Assembly (NCBI GenBank): GCA_002433595.1
Contig: DJIL01000009.1
Span: 1 to 21,636, forward strand
Source: a bacterium UBP8_UBA6595
Lineage (GTDB): Bacteria > Margulisbacteria > Marinamargulisbacteria > UBA6595
Direction: 5' to 3'
Length of the DNA: 21,636 nt
This document shows positions 1-8,392 of the stretch, in pieces. Made by a program: the position numbers and the translations under genes. The notes beneath the pieces were generated by a model. It saw only the letters and a program-made list of their open reading frames with translations, was not told the DNA's origin and did no database searches. Each line of letters begins with the position of its first letter. The first letter of the stretch is position 1.

Positions 1-269
1 GTCGTAATCACTTCATCTCCAGGCCCAATATTTAAAGCCATTAAGGCTAAAATTAAGGCGTCTGTTCCCGATGAAACACCCAACGCATACGTCGTTTCGC
101 AATACTGCGCAATGTCGGCTTCTAATCCGGTAATCGTTGACCCCATAATGAACTGCTTGCTATCAAATACCGATTGAATAGCCGCCATTACCTCATTTTT
201 AATTGGCTCATATTGGGCTTGTAGATCAAGCAAAGGAATACGTTGTTTTGTTAATACTTTTTTAGTCAT
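1..269 (-). CDS. DegT/DnrJ/EryC1/StrS-family PLP aminotransferase, N-terminal part (cut by window edge)
   Basis: The first 89 codons of a gene that runs off the left edge. The N-terminus has the family opening IPLLDLQAQYEPIK, a segment resembling the DSKQFIMGSTITGLE region, then VSSGTDALILALMALNIGPGDEVIT, which is the cofactor-phosphate-binding SGTDAL loop and the GxGPGDEVIT strand. Proteins of this family transfer an amino group to nucleotide-bound keto-sugars for surface glycans, LPS or antibiotics. The catalytic lysine lies beyond the edge, so activity and substrate cannot be judged. The start is supported by a good Shine-Dalgarno (GAGGT, six bases before ATG). It follows the LicD-like gene by 62 bases, and together they suggest a surface-polysaccharide function at the end of the long gene array. 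Family is secure; the exact sugar is unknown. It is not argD, whose family has a different fold class sequence. Confidence 0.9.
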   Translation of the reverse strand, partial: MTKKVLTKQRIPLLDLQAQYEPIKNEVMAAIQSVFDSKQFIMGSTITGLEADIAQYCETTYALGVSSGTDALILALMALNIGPGDEVIT

Positions 270-304
270 TGTGTTACCTCTTTACAATTCGCTTTTCCTG
301 TTTA

Positions 305-313
305 ATTTTACCA
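305..313 (-). promoter_or_regulatory. candidate extended -10 promoter for the DegT-family gene
   Basis: On the minus strand the gap after the LicD-like gene contains TGGTAAAAT, an extended -10 match (TGn before TAAAAT). It would start transcription about 29 bases before the aminotransferase ATG, leaving room for its Shine-Dalgarno. No convincing -35 is present. This is inference from a short motif. Confidence 0.3.
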
Positions 314-331
314 CACCTTGACTACCTCTTT

Positions 332-1147
332 CTAACTCGGATGTGTATAGCGATTATACAACGCCCATTGAGTGCCGTATCGATTAAGTAAACGAGACGC
401 CCATGGTCGCCATTCCAGACACCAGTTTGCCCCTGAAAAGCTGGGGTCTAGTTTAAATCGAACAAAGGGTCTCAGTATAATTTGTGTAAACAAGGGCAAC
501 ACACCGGATGGCCTATGTTGCTGCGGGGTTTCCCAATCAGAGCCATACAACTGTTCCAAATAGGCTCGCACTGGGGATGGCACATACACTAAACGGTCTA
601 AAAATGTGTAGGGCTCAGCATTAGCAATATAATCTTCTTTATAGAAGCGTTGATCAAAAAACCACTGAAACCCCAGCCATCGAACACATGGGTTTTTAAC
701 GGGTTTAATAACCATAATATCAATATGAAATCGCTGACCGGGAATGCCCAGTGTCAAGGTCCATTTTTTAGTGTGTAAAATATAAAAACCATGCCGAATA
801 AAATTCGGAATTGCCGCCAGAACATTCGCGAATTGATCCATCATAACGCCAAGATCTGCGTCTGGATCATACTCAATTAGGGCGTTATCACGCACCGCTC
901 CCAAACACGTTCCGCATAACAAATACACCCGGACTGACTGCAAACAATCGTATGCAATTTGCAACCATTCCTCTTTTGATCGTTCAACTGATGATCGCCC
1001 GACTGGAAATTCAGCCGATGGTACCCCGACCGGAAAGCCATGCGTTTGAACAAACTGACGAATTTTTGGATGCGTGTTAAAATAGCGCACTAAAGTTTGA
1101 AATTTCTCGGCGTGCACTCTCCACGCTATCCGATGCATGAATTGCAT
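332..1147 (-). CDS. LicD/fukutin-like nucleotidyltransferase-fold protein
   Basis: A 271-residue protein. Residues 75-100 carry the nucleotidyltransferase-fold signature: YLLCGTCLGAVR followed by DPDADLG, with D96 and D98 as the metal-binding DxD pair. A third acidic residue is likely D143 in FHIDIM. The late YLEQLYGSDWETP (about 196-208) matches the YGxDWxTP ending of LicD proteins, which transfer phosphocholine or similar phospho-substituents to surface glycans. I infer a transferase decorating a cell-surface polysaccharide; the donor and acceptor are unknown. The start is uncertain: the ATG used here overlaps ndk by 71 bases and has no Shine-Dalgarno. GTG codons at 1117 and 1090 would give smaller overlaps (41 or 14 bases), closer to the spacing in the rest of the array, without losing the conserved core. 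There is no signal peptide. Confidence 0.7.
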   Translation of the reverse strand: MQFMHRIAWRVHAEKFQTLVRYFNTHPKIRQFVQTHGFPVGVPSAEFPVGRSSVERSKEEWLQIAYDCLQSVRVYLLCGTCLGAVRDNALIEYDPDADLGVMMDQFANVLAAIPNFIRHGFYILHTKKWTLTLGIPGQRFHIDIMVIKPVKNPCVRWLGFQWFFDQRFYKEDYIANAEPYTFLDRLVYVPSPVRAYLEQLYGSDWETPQQHRPSGVLPLFTQIILRPFVRFKLDPSFSGANWCLEWRPWASRLLNRYGTQWALYNRYTHPS

Positions 1148-1493
1148 TTTCTGTCATTGAAACCCCAAAGTCGGATCGAATACTACCCGGTTCTGCATCC
1201 GACGGATTCGTGGCCCCGCACAACGCCCGAATTCGAGCAATGGCTCGACTCCCACGCAAAACCATTACAACAATAGGCCCTGATGTAATAAAATCTTTTA
1301 AACTGGGATAAAAAGACTTATGAACATGTTCAGCATAATGCTGATCTGCTAATGTTGTGTCCATATTAATTTTTTTCACTTGAATAATATCCAATTCCGC
1401 AGCCTCAAAGCGATGAATAATCTCGCCTACATACCGCTTGGCAACCGCATCCGGTTTAATAAACACCAACGATTCTTCTATAGCTTCTACCAT
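1077..1493 (-). CDS. ndk: nucleoside diphosphate kinase
   Basis: A full-length 138-residue NDK. It transfers the terminal phosphate from ATP to other NDPs through a phosphohistidine. The N-terminal SLVFIKPDAVAKR, the central GPIVVMVLRG, and NAIHASDSVESARREI with the active-site histidine at H119 are all present. The family ending EIxxF is followed by a short tail, so the stop at 1077 is natural even though the next gene's longest reading starts inside it. Its start overlaps the argH end by 7 bases, so translation is probably coupled to the arginine genes. A role in balancing NTP pools next to ribosomal and biosynthetic genes is plausible but not specific. Confidence 0.97.
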   Translation of the reverse strand: MVEAIEESLVFIKPDAVAKRYVGEIIHRFEAAELDIIQVKKINMDTTLADQHYAEHVHKSFYPSLKDFITSGPIVVMVLRGSRAIARIRALCGATNPSDAEPGSIRSDFGVSMTENAIHASDSVESARREISNFSALF

Positions 1494-2869
1494 TTGATTA
1501 ACTCCTTTAATTGGGCCACCTGCGCATCAATACACTCAAACGCTGTGCCTCCTATGACTAATTTTCGATTCACGGCACGCTCCAAGCATAACCATTCATA
1601 CACATCTTGATCAATATTCTGACAAAAAGAGCGATACTCCGTCAAGGGTATATCTTGCAATGTCTGATTAGACTTAATTGCAGCGTTCACAATTTTTCCA
1701 GTAATTTCATGGGCTTCCCGAAAAGGAATCGACTTTGAAACTAAATAGTCCGCCAACTCTGTAGCGGCTAAATGACCCACGGTCACAGCGGCCTGAATAG
1801 CCGCCTGTTGCACGGTAATGGTTGGGATCATATCCGCCAGCGCAGCCAAGCTTTGCCAAACCGTATCCACCGTATCGTAAATCGGAGGCTTATCTTCTTG
1901 TAAGTCTCTATTGTACGTCAACGGCAACGCTTTAACCAAGTGGTGCATGGTTACGGAATGCCCCAGGACACGCGCACTCTTCCCCCGAATCAACTCGGCA
2001 ATATCTGGGTTTCGTTTTTGTGGCATTAACGAACTGCCTGTCGTAAAAGCATCCCCCACATGAATGAACCCTATTAATGGCGATGCCCACAAAACAATCT
2101 CTTCACATAACCGGCTTATATGGCCCATTACTATGGCCGATACCGATACAAATTCAATCATAAAGTCTCGATCCGCAACGGCATCCATACTATTGGTAGA
2201 TACCCGAGAAAACCCCAATTGTGTCGCCACCCATTCTCGGTCAATCGGATAGTTGGTTCCGGCAATCGCGCCAGCGCCAAGCGGGCAACAATCTGTGCGA
2301 TCATAGCACTGCATGAGCCGATCATAATCGCGCTGTAACATGGTCATATACGCCATGACATGATGAGCAAAGACAATGGGCTGCGCGGGCTGAAAATGTG
2401 TAAAACCAGGAAATATCGTCCGTGTATGCTGTTCGGCTAATCCCCCCAACGCCCGAAGCACTGCTTGTAGTTCAGATCCAATCGCTTGAATATGATCTTT
2501 AAGATACAAGCGTGAATCTGTCATAACTTGATCATTGCGCGACTTACCGGTATGCATCCGCTTCCCATTGTCTCCAATATCTGCGATCACCCTCCGTTCA
2601 ACATAACTGTGTACATCCTCATCGGAGCACCCCTCATGCGTTAAATTTCCGGCCCTATAGTCATTCATTAACCGATCCAAAGACTGTGTAATTGAATCCG
2701 CTATAGCGGCTGACAACGTTCCACAACGCTTCAACCCAGCGACATGGGCACGATTGGTCTGAATATCATAGGGCAACAAGCGCCAATCCACGGATAACGT
2801 ATGACTGAGCGCTTGGGCAGACTCTGCTAAGGCAATCGATTTATTGTGAATCGAGTGAGACTCACTCAC
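1487..2869 (-). CDS. argH: argininosuccinate lyase
   Basis: The last enzyme of arginine synthesis, splitting argininosuccinate into arginine and fumarate. At 460 residues it is normal length. Visible motifs are HTGKSRNDQV (106-115), GFTHFQPAQP with the catalytic histidine H158, and the superfamily signature TGSSLMPQKRNPD (277-289) with the catalytic serine on its flexible loop. The usual WGGRF stretch at the N-terminus is absent; the protein instead opens with SHSIHNKSIALAESAQALSHTLS before the conserved WRLLPYDI helix. It begins at a GTG overlapping the argG stop in GTGA, a coupled arrangement. Fumarate released here could feed the TCA cycle whose sucCD genes lie in the same array. Confidence 0.97.
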   Translation of the reverse strand: MSESHSIHNKSIALAESAQALSHTLSVDWRLLPYDIQTNRAHVAGLKRCGTLSAAIADSITQSLDRLMNDYRAGNLTHEGCSDEDVHSYVERRVIADIGDNGKRMHTGKSRNDQVMTDSRLYLKDHIQAIGSELQAVLRALGGLAEQHTRTIFPGFTHFQPAQPIVFAHHVMAYMTMLQRDYDRLMQCYDRTDCCPLGAGAIAGTNYPIDREWVATQLGFSRVSTNSMDAVADRDFMIEFVSVSAIVMGHISRLCEEIVLWASPLIGFIHVGDAFTTGSSLMPQKRNPDIAELIRGKSARVLGHSVTMHHLVKALPLTYNRDLQEDKPPIYDTVDTVWQSLAALADMIPTITVQQAAIQAAVTVGHLAATELADYLVSKSIPFREAHEITGKIVNAAIKSNQTLQDIPLTEYRSFCQNIDQDVYEWLCLERAVNRKLVIGGTAFECIDAQVAQLKELIKW

Positions 2870-4071
2870 AATTCACCCCGATCTCGCATACCGTTAATTT
2901 TAGATGGTAATCCATAAATTTTAATAAACCCGACTGCATCCGCCTGATTGTATAACTCTGAATCCGAAAATGACGACAATGATTCATGATACAAGCTAAA
3001 CGGTGATACCCGCTTAACCGGACGAATATGGCCTTTAAACAACGAAACAGTAATGTCACCGGTTACCATTTTTTGTGTATCGTTAACAAAGGCATCCAGA
3101 GCCGTGCGTGCTGTTGAAAACCAACGCCCGTCATAGACTAGATCCGCATAGTCTAGCGCTAACTTTTCTTTTAAATGCAAGACGGACCGATCCAAGACCA
3201 AGTGTTCCAGTTCTGTATGCGCAGCAAATACAATTGTACCCCCTGGTGTTTCGTAGATACCTCGAGATTTCATTCCAACTAATCGGTTCTCAACTAAGTC
3301 AATCTGCCCAATCCCATGCTTAGCCCCCAGGGCATTTAAATGCTCAAGCATTGGAACAGGCGCCATGGCTGTTCCATTAACTCGCACCGGAATACCGGAC
3401 TCAAACGATACTGTAAGGGTATCCGGCGTGTCGGGCGTATTCGCCAACACCTGGCTCATACTGTATACATCATCTGGAACCGGCTCGGTTAGTGACTCCA
3501 ACACACCGCCCTCATGACTAATATGCAATAGATTGGCATCTTCTGAATAAATTCGGTCCGATGATTGCGCGATGGGTATCCCATGGTGTTGGGCATATTC
3601 AACACAGGCTTCTCGAGACGTTAGTGTCCATTTAGGATCTTTCCATGGGGCAATAATTTTAAGCGATGGGTCCAGCGCCATAAATGTAAGTTCAAACCGA
3701 ACTTGATCATTGCCCTTGCCCGTAGCGCCGTGAGCGACCATTGTTGCGCCATACTCATGCGCCACTTCTACCATGCGCTTGGCAATTAATGGACGGCCAA
3801 TGCTAGTGCCCAGTAAATACTTGGATTCATACAATGCGCCGGCTCGCAACGTGGGGTACCAATAATCCACCACAAAAGACTCTCGTAAGTCATCAATAAT
3901 AACCGCTTTAGCCCCACTATTTAGTGCTTTTTCCCGCAATCCGGTCAACTCTTTGCCCTGCCCCAAATCAATACATAAGGCAACAACCTCAACATTGTAG
4001 TGCTCTTTTAACCAGGGAATCATAATCGATGTGTCTAGACCACCGGAATACGCTAATACCACTGTTTCCAT
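2866..4071 (-). CDS. argG: argininosuccinate synthase
   Basis: Joins citrulline and aspartate with ATP to make argininosuccinate. It has 401 residues, typical of the family. The PP-loop ATP motif YSGGLDTS lies at 8-15, followed by ALCIDLGQG; later come the conserved GATGKGNDQVRFE, SEDANLLHISHEGG and GIYETPGG. The ATG has a strong Shine-Dalgarno (AGGAGG, five bases before ATG) located inside the 3' end of argF, which it overlaps by 19 bases. Its stop overlaps the GTG of argH. No ARG-box-like operator is evident nearby. Confidence 0.98.
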   Translation of the reverse strand: METVVLAYSGGLDTSIMIPWLKEHYNVEVVALCIDLGQGKELTGLREKALNSGAKAVIIDDLRESFVVDYWYPTLRAGALYESKYLLGTSIGRPLIAKRMVEVAHEYGATMVAHGATGKGNDQVRFELTFMALDPSLKIIAPWKDPKWTLTSREACVEYAQHHGIPIAQSSDRIYSEDANLLHISHEGGVLESLTEPVPDDVYSMSQVLANTPDTPDTLTVSFESGIPVRVNGTAMAPVPMLEHLNALGAKHGIGQIDLVENRLVGMKSRGIYETPGGTIVFAAHTELEHLVLDRSVLHLKEKLALDYADLVYDGRWFSTARTALDAFVNDTQKMVTGDITVSLFKGHIRPVKRVSPFSLYHESLSSFSDSELYNQADAVGFIKIYGLPSKINGMRDRGEL

Positions 4072-4937
4072 AAGGACCTCCTCATTAACATGATCATAAT
4101 TGCTTGTTGGGCATACATTCGATTTTCTGCCTGCTGAAACACGACCGATTGAGAACCGGTCAAAACGGACGCTGTGATTTCTTCACCCCGAACGGCGGGC
4201 AAACAATGCATGACAATGGCATTGGGATGCGCTGTTTGCATAATGGCGGTATTAATCTGATACGGCTTAAATGCCGTTAAACTAACCGCGTCTTGCCCCA
4301 TGCTCATCCATACATCTGTATACAGAACATCGGCACCCGAACAGGCGGCCATATCATGCGTTATCGTGGCGCTTCGTCCATGCTTTGGCGCATGGCCCTC
4401 CGGTGTGATCACCGTTAAATTTAAGGTCAACACACTACAAATATCAATCAATGATTGGCAAACATTGTTGCCGTCGCCCACGTAAACAATTTTAGCATCC
4501 TGAGATTTACATTCTAAGACTGTCATAATATCGGCCAGAGCCTGACATGGATGGCTTTCATCCGATAAGCCATTAATAATAGGAATGCTGGAATGCTGCA
4601 AACAGGCCAGTAAATCAGCATGCTGCTTAACCCGCAAAATTAAGGCATTGCAGTACCGCGACAGCACGCCCATCATATCAGACAACGGCTCCCGAGTGCC
4701 AAACCCAATATCAGTGGGTGATAGTTGAATAAGATGCCCGCCCAGTCGATTTAAGCCCACTTCAAATGACACCCGCGTTCGCATGGATGGTTTTTGCAAA
4801 ATCATCCCCACAGTGTATCCCGACAGCGGGCGATCAAACGCTTGAGGTTCTGACTTCAATCGCTTCGCACACGCTAGAAGCGATTCCAAATCGGATGCGC
4901 TGTGTGGCAAAATATTAACAAAATTATCGATTGTCAC
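4053..4937 (-). CDS. argF: ornithine carbamoyltransferase
   Basis: Makes citrulline from ornithine and carbamoyl phosphate. Carbamoyl-phosphate motif SMRTR (51-55, with Met for the commoner Thr), HPCQ (129-132), GDGNN (154-158), the ornithine-binding DVWMSMGQ (208-215) and HCLP (244-247) are all present. These SMG and DGNN features favour ornithine over aspartate or acetylornithine as substrate. At 294 residues it is slightly shorter than many family members. It starts at GTG (no in-frame ATG before residue 45), overlapping the argB end by 14 bases, with only a weak GAG as ribosome-binding site, so coupled translation is likely. Confidence 0.95.
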   Translation of the reverse strand: MTIDNFVNILPHSASDLESLLACAKRLKSEPQAFDRPLSGYTVGMILQKPSMRTRVSFEVGLNRLGGHLIQLSPTDIGFGTREPLSDMMGVLSRYCNALILRVKQHADLLACLQHSSIPIINGLSDESHPCQALADIMTVLECKSQDAKIVYVGDGNNVCQSLIDICSVLTLNLTVITPEGHAPKHGRSATITHDMAACSGADVLYTDVWMSMGQDAVSLTAFKPYQINTAIMQTAHPNAIVMHCLPAVRGEEITASVLTGSQSVVFQQAENRMYAQQAIMIMLMRRSLWKQWY

Positions 4938-5790
4938 GGCTCAAACAGGTTCCAATGCCATTATCCATAAACAGCTCCAGCAATACCGCATGCTCCACCA
5001 TACCATTAAGAATATGAACACGGTGAACGCCCTGCTCTAATGCATTTAAAGCGTACTGCAGCTTGGGTCGCATACCGCCGGCAATTTGCTCATGATTTAA
5101 TAAAGCCTTGGCATCGGCATAATTAAAAAACCCTTGTATAGCATTGTCAATGAGAATACCGTCTACATCCGTTAAATATACCAGCTTATGGGCACCCACT
5201 TTAATGGCCACTTCAGACGCCACGTTATCTGCGTTAATATTAAGGCTTTCACGCCCCTGCCCACGGGCAATTGATGCCACTACCGGAATATAATCCTCTG
5301 TGGCTAACAAAGTCAAAATATCGTCATTAATTTGCGTAATGGTGCCCACTAGGCCAATATCTTTATCTGGGTGATGATCCAGGCGCTTAGCCTGAAACAA
5401 GTGCCCATCTTTACCGGACAAACCAACGGCTTTCCCCCCTGCTTCATTAATTAGCGTAACAATGTCGCTATTAATTTTTCCCGACAACACCATCTCTGTA
5501 ACTTCCATAGTCTCGGAATCTGTTACTCGCAAACCATCAATAAAAACGGTTTCTTTGCCAATTCGGTTAAGCCATTTAGTAATGTCTTTACCACCCCCGT
5601 GCACAATAATAGGGTTAATGCCAACATACTTTAATAAAACAACATCTTGGGCAAACTGTTGCTTCATGGCATCATCAACCATGAGCGACCCCCCGTATTT
5701 AATCACAATTGTTTTACCAAAAAATTCTTTGATGTAGGGAAGCGACTCGACTAGAACCCGAGCTTTATCAATAGTATCGCTATGCATCAT
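4924..5790 (-). CDS. argB: acetylglutamate kinase
   Basis: Phosphorylates N-acetylglutamate. This 288-residue amino-acid-kinase-fold protein has IKYGGSL (30-36), the glycine-rich VHGGGKDI (63-70; most family members have Pro where Lys stands), NINADNVASEVA, LTDVDGIL and the late GGMRPKL. Two adjacent ATG codons are possible starts. A 61-base gap separates it from argJ, unusually large for this cluster, and no Shine-Dalgarno precedes it. A -10-like TAAACT ends six bases before the ATG, so it may be expressed from its own promoter as a near-leaderless message. The N-terminal PYIKEFFGKTIVIKYGG stretch has the PYIxxFxGKTxVIKYGG form that is common in this family. Confidence 0.97.
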   Translation of the reverse strand: MMHSDTIDKARVLVESLPYIKEFFGKTIVIKYGGSLMVDDAMKQQFAQDVVLLKYVGINPIIVHGGGKDITKWLNRIGKETVFIDGLRVTDSETMEVTEMVLSGKINSDIVTLINEAGGKAVGLSGKDGHLFQAKRLDHHPDKDIGLVGTITQINDDILTLLATEDYIPVVASIARGQGRESLNINADNVASEVAIKVGAHKLVYLTDVDGILIDNAIQGFFNYADAKALLNHEQIAGGMRPKLQYALNALEQGVHRVHILNGMVEHAVLLELFMDNGIGTCLSRDNR

Positions 5791-5796
5791 TTCAAT

Positions 5797-5826
5797 AGTT
5801 TATCTAAAAAGCATGAATAATAGCAA
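5797..5826 (-). promoter_or_regulatory. candidate promoter for argB onward
   Basis: In the 61-base argJ-argB gap, the minus strand carries TTGCTA (5821-5826) and TAAACT (5797-5802) with an 18-base spacer. Each hexamer matches the sigma70 consensus at about four of six positions. Transcription would begin at or just next to the ATG. Weak on its own, but the gap is otherwise unexplained. Confidence 0.3.
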
Positions 5827-5851
5827 TGGTTAGTCTTATTTCACGTATTAA

Positions 5852-7030
5852 CTATGTATACGCTACATTAATATCAATGTATGTTTTTGATAGGTCTGTG
5901 CCCCATCCTTCCACATCAACAGTCCCACACCCCAACGCCAAATCAATGGCTACCGTATCCGATTCTTGCAGTTCCTTGCGTAAGACTGGGGTATTTATTG
6001 CGATGGGTTCCCCCGATTGAAACACCAACGTATTGGCAATGCGAAGTTCAATACAGTCAACACGAACACCCGCCGATGCCCCCGGGGCTTTACCTGCCGC
6101 AGCGATGATTCGCCCCCAATTGGGGTCACCCCCATGCAGGGCTGTTTTAACCAAGGGTGAATTAATAATAGACTTGACAATCTGCTGACCCAGTGCCGCG
6201 TTGGGGGCTTGGCGAACGGTGACATGCATCAGCTTAGTCATGCCTTCTCCGTCCCGAACAATTTGAATGGCTAAGTCCCGACAAGCCTGGTACACCACGT
6301 TGTAGTATCGCTTGAATTGATCGGCATCATCCCAATTAATCGTCCGGGCAGGACGCGATATAATTAATGCTGTATCGTTTGTTGAGGTATCGGAATCCAC
6401 AGAAATCATATTAAATGTATCGGAAACGGCTTGAGAAAAAATCTGCTGAAGCATCTCAGGTTCAATCGCAACATTGGTCACCAAAAATGCCAGCATCGTG
6501 GCCATATTGGGCTCAATCATACCCGACCCTTTGGCCATACCCGCCACTTCAATTTTTTGTCCATTAATCGTAGCCGACTGGTATGTTGATTTGTTCAACA
6601 AGTCTGTCGTCAGCATTGCGGTCATACAGGCTTCAAAATCCTGTGTTTCGAGCGATTGGAACAAGCGGAAAGCGCCCGCATTCACCGTATCTAAGTCCAG
6701 CAATTCGCCAATTTTCCCCGTTGAGGCGATGGCAACCGCCTCAAGCGACAACCCCAAAGACTCAGCCGCTACCTGCTGCATTTTCTGAGCCGTCTCAAAC
6801 CCAGTAGAACCGGTTAACATGTTAGCATTACCGGAATTAAAAAAAACAGCTTTGAATCGCCCCAGTTTTTTGTGCTTTTCAGTAATGAGTACCGGTGCTG
6901 CACGGCATGCATTTTGAGTAAGCACGCACGCTGAGGCACAGGCATCTGGTACAAAAATGTACCCCAAATCTTTCTTTCCATTGGATTTAATTCCGGATGC
7001 GATTCCATCTAAGTAGACCCCTTCAATCAT
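5852..7030 (-). CDS. argJ: ArgJ: glutamate N-acetyltransferase (ornithine acetyltransferase)
   Basis: Moves the acetyl group from N-acetylornithine to glutamate, which recycles the acetyl group in arginine synthesis; some ArgJ proteins also use acetyl-CoA to start the pathway. The self-cleavage site is clear: KGSGMIEPNMATMLAF, with the Ala177-Thr178 bond splitting into alpha and beta chains and Thr178 as nucleophile. Other motifs are VFFNSGNAN (62-70), IASTGKIG, NDTALI, HGGDPNWGRI, and the C-terminal GWGTDLSKTYIDINVAYT. At 392 residues it is normal length. The ATG overlaps the argC stop in ATGA. No argA or argD is in the window. Whether this ArgJ is mono- or bifunctional cannot be told from sequence. 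Confidence 0.97.
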   Translation of the reverse strand: MIEGVYLDGIASGIKSNGKKDLGYIFVPDACASACVLTQNACRAAPVLITEKHKKLGRFKAVFFNSGNANMLTGSTGFETAQKMQQVAAESLGLSLEAVAIASTGKIGELLDLDTVNAGAFRLFQSLETQDFEACMTAMLTTDLLNKSTYQSATINGQKIEVAGMAKGSGMIEPNMATMLAFLVTNVAIEPEMLQQIFSQAVSDTFNMISVDSDTSTNDTALIISRPARTINWDDADQFKRYYNVVYQACRDLAIQIVRDGEGMTKLMHVTVRQAPNAALGQQIVKSIINSPLVKTALHGGDPNWGRIIAAAGKAPGASAGVRVDCIELRIANTLVFQSGEPIAINTPVLRKELQESDTVAIDLALGCGTVDVEGWGTDLSKTYIDINVAYT

Positions 7031-8016
7031 TGTCTAAGCCCCATCGTTTCATCAAACCCGAATTTAATATTCATGGACTGAATCGCTTGCCCCGCAGCGC
7101 CTTTTATCAAGTTGTCCAACGCAACAAAGACAATGAGCCACTGGCCATCGTACACTTGAATGCTAATTTCACATCGATTCGTTCCCACAACACGCTTGGT
7201 TTTAGGTACATCGGAGACTAATTGAACAAAGGGACATGCTGTATAGTGTTGCGTATACAGGGCCTGGATTCTATCAGCCGTAACTGGCGATTGACACCGA
7301 ATATAGCTGGAACATAAAATACCCGCATCCATAGGCACAATATGTGGCGAAAACACTACCGGTCGTCCGATAACCTGAGTAACTTCGGCCACATGGCGAT
7401 GGTGGTACGTATTATAAGGCAGAACCGCCTCGTTGACCTCACAATACAGGCTCGTTGGAACCACTTTTTTCCCAGCACCCGACATCCCTGTTTTTCCGTC
7501 AATTACAATCGTATCAATAAACGATTGGTCCCGAAGCGGGTACAACCCCAAAATCATAGCGGTTGCAAAGCAGCCCGCCAATGCGCAATGTGGCTTAGCC
7601 TGAATATCCGATCGAAACAATTCAGGAATCCCGAATGAAAACTGGTCCAGCAACTCCGGGTTTTCATGCGGCACTGAATAATATTGTTCAAAACTATCTG
7701 ACGAGTTCAATCGGAAATCCGCCGACAAATCAAACACAGCGCTGTCTGTTTTTTCCATTATATGATGCATCCACACATGCGATGTAGCATGTGGCATCGC
7801 CATAAACAATACATCCACATTCGGTGGGTCTAGTGGGTCAAACCGGCTAAACGATAACTCGGTATTTTGTACAAAGGCATATACATCCGATACCCGTTTC
7901 CCAGAATGGGTTGAGCTTCCAACAAAATCAAGCACTAACTGTGGATGTTCACTAACCAGTCGAACTAAGTTAGACCCAACATAGCCAGCAGCTCCGACGA
8001 TACCTGCCCGGATCAT
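7027..8016 (-). CDS. argC: N-acetyl-gamma-glutamyl-phosphate reductase
   Basis: Reduces N-acetylglutamyl phosphate with NADPH. The Rossmann motif GIVGAAGYVG is at 5-14, the active-site cysteine is C149 in ALAGCFATAM (variant of the usual PGCYPT), and HHRHVAEV plus the closing DNLIKGAAGQAIQSMNIKFGFDE region are typical. At 329 residues it is slightly short but complete. Its ATG lies one base after the rplS stop (TAG-T-ATG), so the arginine genes are directly continuous with the ribosomal-protein genes. No separate promoter or terminator separates them. Confidence 0.96.
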   Translation of the reverse strand: MIRAGIVGAAGYVGSNLVRLVSEHPQLVLDFVGSSTHSGKRVSDVYAFVQNTELSFSRFDPLDPPNVDVLFMAMPHATSHVWMHHIMEKTDSAVFDLSADFRLNSSDSFEQYYSVPHENPELLDQFSFGIPELFRSDIQAKPHCALAGCFATAMILGLYPLRDQSFIDTIVIDGKTGMSGAGKKVVPTSLYCEVNEAVLPYNTYHHRHVAEVTQVIGRPVVFSPHIVPMDAGILCSSYIRCQSPVTADRIQALYTQHYTACPFVQLVSDVPKTKRVVGTNRCEISIQVYDGQWLIVFVALDNLIKGAAGQAIQSMNIKFGFDETMGLRQ

Positions 8017-8017
8017 A

Positions 8018-8389
8018 CTATGCGTTGGCTTTTACACCCTCATTTTTCGCTTTTAATCGGGTGGCTTTTGTTCCTTTTCGATCCCGCAAGTAGAATAATT
8101 TCGCTCGACGAACACTCGCTTGGCGTACTATTTCTATTTTAGAGACCAACGGTGATCGCACTAAAAATGTTTTTTCAACACCCACTTTATCGACAATTTT
8201 ACGCACGGTGACTACTTCTTTTATATTCCCCTTATTTCGACGACTAATGACAACGCCTTCATATCGTTGCACACGCTCTTTCTTTCCTTCACGAATTAAT
8301 TGGTGAACATTAATTGTGTCCCCAACACCGTAGGCAACAGCATTTTCTTTATCAACGGCTTCTAGGTCTTGTATAATTTTAGATGTCAT
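8018..8389 (-). CDS. rplS: 50S ribosomal protein L19
   Basis: A 123-residue L19, located at the 30S-50S interface. The VGDTINVHQLIREGKKERVQ region, YEGVVISRRNKG, and the basic C-terminal VRRAKLFYLRDRKGTKATRLK (seen as shorter blocks) are diagnostic. It follows trmD by 3 bases; an AAGGAG in the trmD tail may serve as Shine-Dalgarno at a long spacing. The C-terminus has a short extra Lys/Ala-rich tail. trmD-rplS is a widely conserved pair. Confidence 0.97.
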   Translation of the reverse strand: MTSKIIQDLEAVDKENAVAYGVGDTINVHQLIREGKKERVQRYEGVVISRRNKGNIKEVVTVRKIVDKVGVEKTFLVRSPLVSKIEIVRQASVRRAKLFYLRDRKGTKATRLKAKNEGVKANA

Positions 8390-8392
8390 AAC

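Noticed and set aside
1..269. The missing argD
   Set aside because: The N-terminal sequence is of the DegT sugar-aminotransferase family, not the class III acetylornithine aminotransferase family.
4961..4969. TTATCCATA, a DnaA-box-like 9-mer inside argB
   Set aside because: A single 8/9 match inside a coding sequence with no partner; it serves as a reminder that isolated near-matches occur by chance.
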